A stretch of DNA of 7,259 nt from an uncultured Lachnospiraceae bacterium (GTDB lineage: Bacteria; Bacillota; Clostridia; Lachnospirales; Lachnospiraceae), in the NCBI GenBank assembly GCA_946630645.1, contig CAMOZD010000058.1, positions 1-7,259 on the forward strand, in the 5' to 3' direction. Positions 5,314 through 7,259 of the stretch are shown piece after piece. A program made the position numbers and the translations under genes. The notes below the pieces were generated by a model that saw nothing but the letters and a program-made list of their open reading frames with translations, ran no database searches and was not told where the DNA came from. Position 1 is the stretch's first letter; each line of letters starts with the position of its first letter.

Positions 5314-5410
5314 CGGTTAAGCAGATTTCCGGTTAAGCAGACTTCCGGCTGGCCGGACCGCAGGAGAGCCAGACTGCAGGAGAACCGGACTGCAGGAGAG
5401 CCAGATTACC
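5314..5410. repeat. 16-bp degenerate tandem repeat block upstream of the regulator
   Basis: Two linked sub-blocks share a 16-base period. The first is CGGTTAAGCAGATTTC (5314-5329), CGGTTAAGCAGACTTC (5330-5345) and a broken third copy. The second is CCGGACCGCAGGAGAG (5353-5368), CCAGACTGCAGGAGAA (5369-5384), CCGGACTGCAGGAGAG (5385-5400) and a partial fourth copy from 5401. The sub-blocks are offset by half a period and share CGG and GCAG elements, so they may descend from one unit. No credible gene covers them. They lie between the symporter terminator and the regulator promoter. Confidence 0.8.
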
Positions 5411-5430
5411 ACTCCGTCCCAGTCATAACA

Positions 5431-5473
5431 AAAGGACATGAAAGCAAGCCGGCCGGCCACCTTCATGTCCTTT
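5431..5473 (-). terminator. Terminator hairpin after the sodium symporter (possibly bidirectional)
   Basis: A perfect 12-pair stem, AAAGGACATGAA (5431-5442) with TTCATGTCCTTT (5462-5473); the 19-base loop contains the palindrome GCCGGCCGGC. On the minus strand the tail is TTTTGTTATG. On the plus strand a TTTTT run follows after a few bases. It lies about 75 bases after the symporter stop. Confidence 0.65.
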
Positions 5474-5513
5474 CATCATCTTTTTAAATATCTGCCTTAA
5501 CTGGCCAGAAATC

Positions 5514-5539
5514 CTGAGGATTCATCCCCTAATCCTCAG
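5514..5539 (-). other. Hairpin immediately after the symporter stop codon
   Basis: CTGAGGATT (5514-5522) pairs perfectly with AATCCTCAG (5531-5539) around eight bases, starting seven bases after the TAG. There is no T-run behind it, so it more likely protects the 3' end of the message than terminates it. Confidence 0.5.
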
Positions 5540-5546
5540 TCTGGGA

Positions 5547-6902
5547 CTAAATCAGTCCATTAGCCAGGATAAGCAGAATCAGCAGGGGCAGTACATAGGT
5601 AAAGTAGGGCCGCAGGCGCGGGGAAATGCAGAGGCCTTCCCCCTGGTTACATTCCTCCAGATAATTGTCGAAGCCCCAGCCGTACCTGCTGACGCAGAAG
5701 AGGAGGTAGATCAGGGACCCGACCGGCAGCAGAAGATTGCTGACCAGGAAATCCTCGGAACCCAGCACATCCATGCCTCTGATCAGGTGGAGGTCCTTCC
5801 AGAGATTGTGGCCCAGAACACAGGGCAGGCTGCCGAAGAAAACCAGAATCAGATTAATGAGGACCGACCGGCCCCGGCTGATGCCAAAATAATCCATGAG
5901 CATGGATATCAGGTTCTCAAAGACAGCGATTACCGTGGAAAAACTGGCAAAGGTCATAAAGAGGAAGAAGAGGCTTCCCCAGACCCTGCCCGCTCCCATA
6001 TTGATAAATACATTGGGCAGGGTTAAGAAGATCAGGGAGGGCCCCTGGTCAGGAGTTACCCCGTAGGCAAAGCAGGCCGGGAATATGATCAGGCCGGCCA
6101 TGATGGCTACAAAGGTATCCAGGCCGCAGACAACTGCCGCCTCCTTGGCCAGAGTATTCTCCTTACTCATATAGCTTCCGAAGATGGCCATGGAGCCGAT
6201 GCCCACACTCAATGTGAAAAAGGCCTGGTTCATGGCTGCGGTAATAGTGTTGGCCAGGCCGGATGCCTGAACCCTTTCCAGGCTGGGGACCAGGAAGAAC
6301 TTTAGTCCATCCCCTCCGCCGGGAAGCAGGATGCTGTGGACTGCCAGAACAAGAATCAGGACCAGCAGGGCAAACATCATAACGGTAGTAATCTTTTCAA
6401 TACCATTTTCCAGGCCCTTGGAACAGACAAAAAAGCCCAGAAGAACAGTCAGCCCCATCCAGAAAGTCATCTCCAGAGGAGAGGCAAGAAGGCTGTTAAA
6501 GACCTGACCTACCTGGTCCGTGGTCATCCCTGGCTGAAAGCTGCCTGTGGCAAATTTGAAAAAATATGCCACCAGCCAGCCGGCCACTGTCGTATAGTAC
6601 ATCATCAGCAGGTAATTGCCCAGAAGACAGGCCCAGCCGTGAAGATGCCATTTGGTCCCCGGCTTCTCCAGCTTCTTAAAAGCCATGGTGGCACTCTGCC
6701 GGCTGGCCCTTCCAACCGCCAGCTCCATGGAGAGAATGGGGACGCCCATAATTAAAAGAAAAACCAGATAAAATAAAACAAACCATCCACCGCCATACTG
6801 GCCGGTGATAAAGGGAAACCGCCATACATTTCCCAGGCCTATGGCACAGCCCGCACTGACCAGGATAAATCCCAGTCTCGTTCCAAATCCTTCTCTTTTC
6901 AT
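5547..6902 (-). CDS. Sodium-dependent symporter, SNF/NSS family (LeuT fold, 11-helix type)
   Basis: 451 aa integral membrane protein that uses the sodium gradient to import an amino acid or related amine. Helix 1 carries SAGCAIGLGNVWRFPF at 16-31, the unwound sodium/substrate-binding segment of the LeuT fold, with Asn25 and Arg28 conserved. GGG at 37-39 and ELAVGR at 60-65 complete the start. Helix 3 has MMYYTTVAGW at 100-109, containing the substrate-site tyrosine. Helix 6 has AFFTLSVGIGSM at 227-238, like LeuT around Phe253/Thr254. Helix 7 has AGLIIFPACFAYG. I count eleven membrane segments, ending in LPLLILLILANGLI, as in MhsT and Tyt1 rather than the 12 of LeuT. Substrate cannot be assigned. 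ATG at 6902 is chosen because AAGGAG lies six bases before it, whereas the GTG at 6923 would include that site. It is monocistronic, with its own promoter and terminator. Confidence 0.95.
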   Translation of the reverse strand: MKREGFGTRLGFILVSAGCAIGLGNVWRFPFITGQYGGGWFVLFYLVFLLIMGVPILSMELAVGRASRQSATMAFKKLEKPGTKWHLHGWACLLGNYLLMMYYTTVAGWLVAYFFKFATGSFQPGMTTDQVGQVFNSLLASPLEMTFWMGLTVLLGFFVCSKGLENGIEKITTVMMFALLVLILVLAVHSILLPGGGDGLKFFLVPSLERVQASGLANTITAAMNQAFFTLSVGIGSMAIFGSYMSKENTLAKEAAVVCGLDTFVAIMAGLIIFPACFAYGVTPDQGPSLIFLTLPNVFINMGAGRVWGSLFFLFMTFASFSTVIAVFENLISMLMDYFGISRGRSVLINLILVFFGSLPCVLGHNLWKDLHLIRGMDVLGSEDFLVSNLLLPVGSLIYLLFCVSRYGWGFDNYLEECNQGEGLCISPRLRPYFTYVLPLLILLILANGLI

Positions 6903-6908
6903 ACTTTT

Positions 6909-6914
6909 CTCCTT
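6909..6914 (-). promoter_or_regulatory. Ribosome binding site that fixes the symporter start
   Basis: AAGGAG on the minus strand, six bases before ATG at 6902. It falls inside the sequence that would be coding if the GTG at 6923 were used, which argues for the shorter protein. Confidence 0.8.
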
Positions 6915-6976
6915 CTTAAGCACTCGCAGAACCGGCAGTCAGACCGGCCCTGTCCCTTTGATGTCAAAACGAAGAA

Positions 6977-7005
6977 ATTATAACCCAAATCGGACAATCC
7001 TGCAA
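6977..7005 (-). promoter_or_regulatory. Promoter for the sodium symporter
   Basis: A perfect -10 TATAAT (6982-6977) on the minus strand, a 17-base spacer and TTGCAG (7005-7000) as a partial -35. The predicted leader is about 70 bases, too short for a known large riboswitch. Confidence 0.6.
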
Positions 7006-7087
7006 GGAATTAAATAGTCTGTGTCCCTATTTCCTGATGTACTTTTTACCTGTAAATATCCCTGACCCGCAAAGGTCTGTTCCCGGC

Positions 7088-7093
7088 TATAAT
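7088..7093 (+). promoter_or_regulatory. Distal -10 candidate for the phosphatase gene
   Basis: TATAAT on the plus strand, about 115 bases before the ATG at 7206. No good -35 lies 16-18 bases upstream, so this is only a candidate second start. Confidence 0.25.
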
Positions 7094-7161
7094 CCATCCC
7101 TTCTTCTCACCTGTAACTCCCCCTCCGGCAATTCAGCCTTTCCTTTACCGGGGAAACCAGT

Positions 7162-7167
7162 TATAAT
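7162..7167 (+). promoter_or_regulatory. Proximal -10 candidate for the phosphatase gene
   Basis: TATAAT on the plus strand, with a start of transcription predicted near 7174, some 30 bases before the ATG. The -35 region reads TTTCCT, which is weak. The -10 sits inside an imperfect dyad, ACCA-G-TTATAA-TGGT (7156-7170), that could be an operator. Confidence 0.45.
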
Positions 7168-7205
7168 GGTCCTGAACTAGCAGCAGCAGGCAAAAAGGAG
7201 AGTTT

Positions 7206-7259
7206 ATGATTATCTATTTTATCCGACATGGCCAGACAGATTGGAATATCGAAAAAAAA
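7206..7259 (+). CDS. Histidine phosphatase / phosphoglycerate mutase-like protein, N-terminal fragment (cut by window edge)
   Basis: Only 18 codons are present before the right edge. The reading MIIYFIRHGQTDWN is the classic opening of the histidine phosphatase superfamily: a first beta strand followed by RHG (residues 7-9), whose His8 is the residue that becomes phosphorylated, then Q-T-x-W-N. Family members include cofactor-dependent phosphoglycerate mutases, the cobalamin phosphatase CobC and broad-specificity sugar or nucleotide phosphatases; they cannot be told apart from this piece. A mutase would link to the 2-phosphoglycerate made by the glycerate kinase, but that is speculation. AGGAG lies five bases before the ATG. 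It is divergent from the sodium symporter across a gap of about 300 bases that holds promoter candidates for both. Confidence 0.85.
   Translation, partial: MIIYFIRHGQTDWNIEKK

Noticed and set aside
5293..5487. 64-codon plus-strand reading through the 16-base repeats and the terminator
   Set aside because: No ribosome binding site, basic low-complexity product that follows the DNA repeats, and it runs through a terminator hairpin.
7037..7180. Small plus-strand reading of about 47 codons upstream of the phosphatase gene
   Set aside because: No ribosome binding site before its ATG, and it runs across both promoter candidates of the next gene.
6903..7205. Riboswitch or T-box upstream of the sodium symporter
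   Set aside because: The predicted leader is only about 70 bases and shows no conserved T-box or aptamer elements; only weak CCGG dyads are present.
1..7259. Insertion sequence, prophage or defence system
   Set aside because: No transposase, integrase, terminal inverted repeats, attachment sites or nuclease/effector domains are visible; all seven genes belong to ordinary metabolic, transport, envelope or regulatory families.

Overview
This window looks like the chromosome of a Firmicute, most likely a Clostridia member such as a Lachnospiraceae relative. The basis is moderately GC-rich coding sequence, strong AGGAGG-type ribosome binding sites 5-7 bases before most starts, short T-tailed hairpin terminators, and protein families common there (an 11-helix sodium symporter, a MOFRL glycerate kinase, a CdaR/PucR regulator, a MATE transporter). 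The taxon is inferred, not proven. Six of the seven genes lie on the minus strand. Only the gene at the right edge is on the plus strand. Both edge genes are cut by the window.

Reading from right to left (5' to 3' for most genes): a histidine phosphatase/phosphoglycerate mutase-like gene starts at 7206 (+) and runs off the edge. It is divergent from a sodium:neurotransmitter-symporter (SNF/NSS) family gene (5547-6902, -), and the roughly 300-base gap carries promoter candidates facing both ways. After the symporter come two hairpins, one of which is a probable terminator, then a block of 16-base degenerate tandem repeats. Next is a CdaR/PucR-type regulator (4026-5156, -), which ends in its own hairpin terminator. 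It is followed by a promoter driving an alpha/beta hydrolase (2944-3756, -) and a MOFRL-type glycerate 2-kinase (1628-2860, -). These two probably form a small operon closed by a terminator at 1487-1524.

A further unit then begins. A very good promoter (1367-1395) leads into a roughly 180-base untranslated leader holding seven 13-15-base tandem repeats, then a family 2 glycosyltransferase (169-1179, -), then the first 41 codons of a MATE-family transporter (1-124, -).

Functionally, the best-supported link is the regulator with glycerate kinase. CdaR-family proteins classically sense sugar-acid products such as glycerate and control glycerate kinase and diacid genes, so this looks like a small glycerate/organic-acid utilisation locus with an uncharacterised hydrolase attached. 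The glycosyltransferase/MATE pair appears to be a separate envelope-related unit. No mobile element, CRISPR array, rRNA or tRNA gene is visible. The least expected structures are the two blocks of short degenerate tandem repeats, especially the one in the glycosyltransferase leader.
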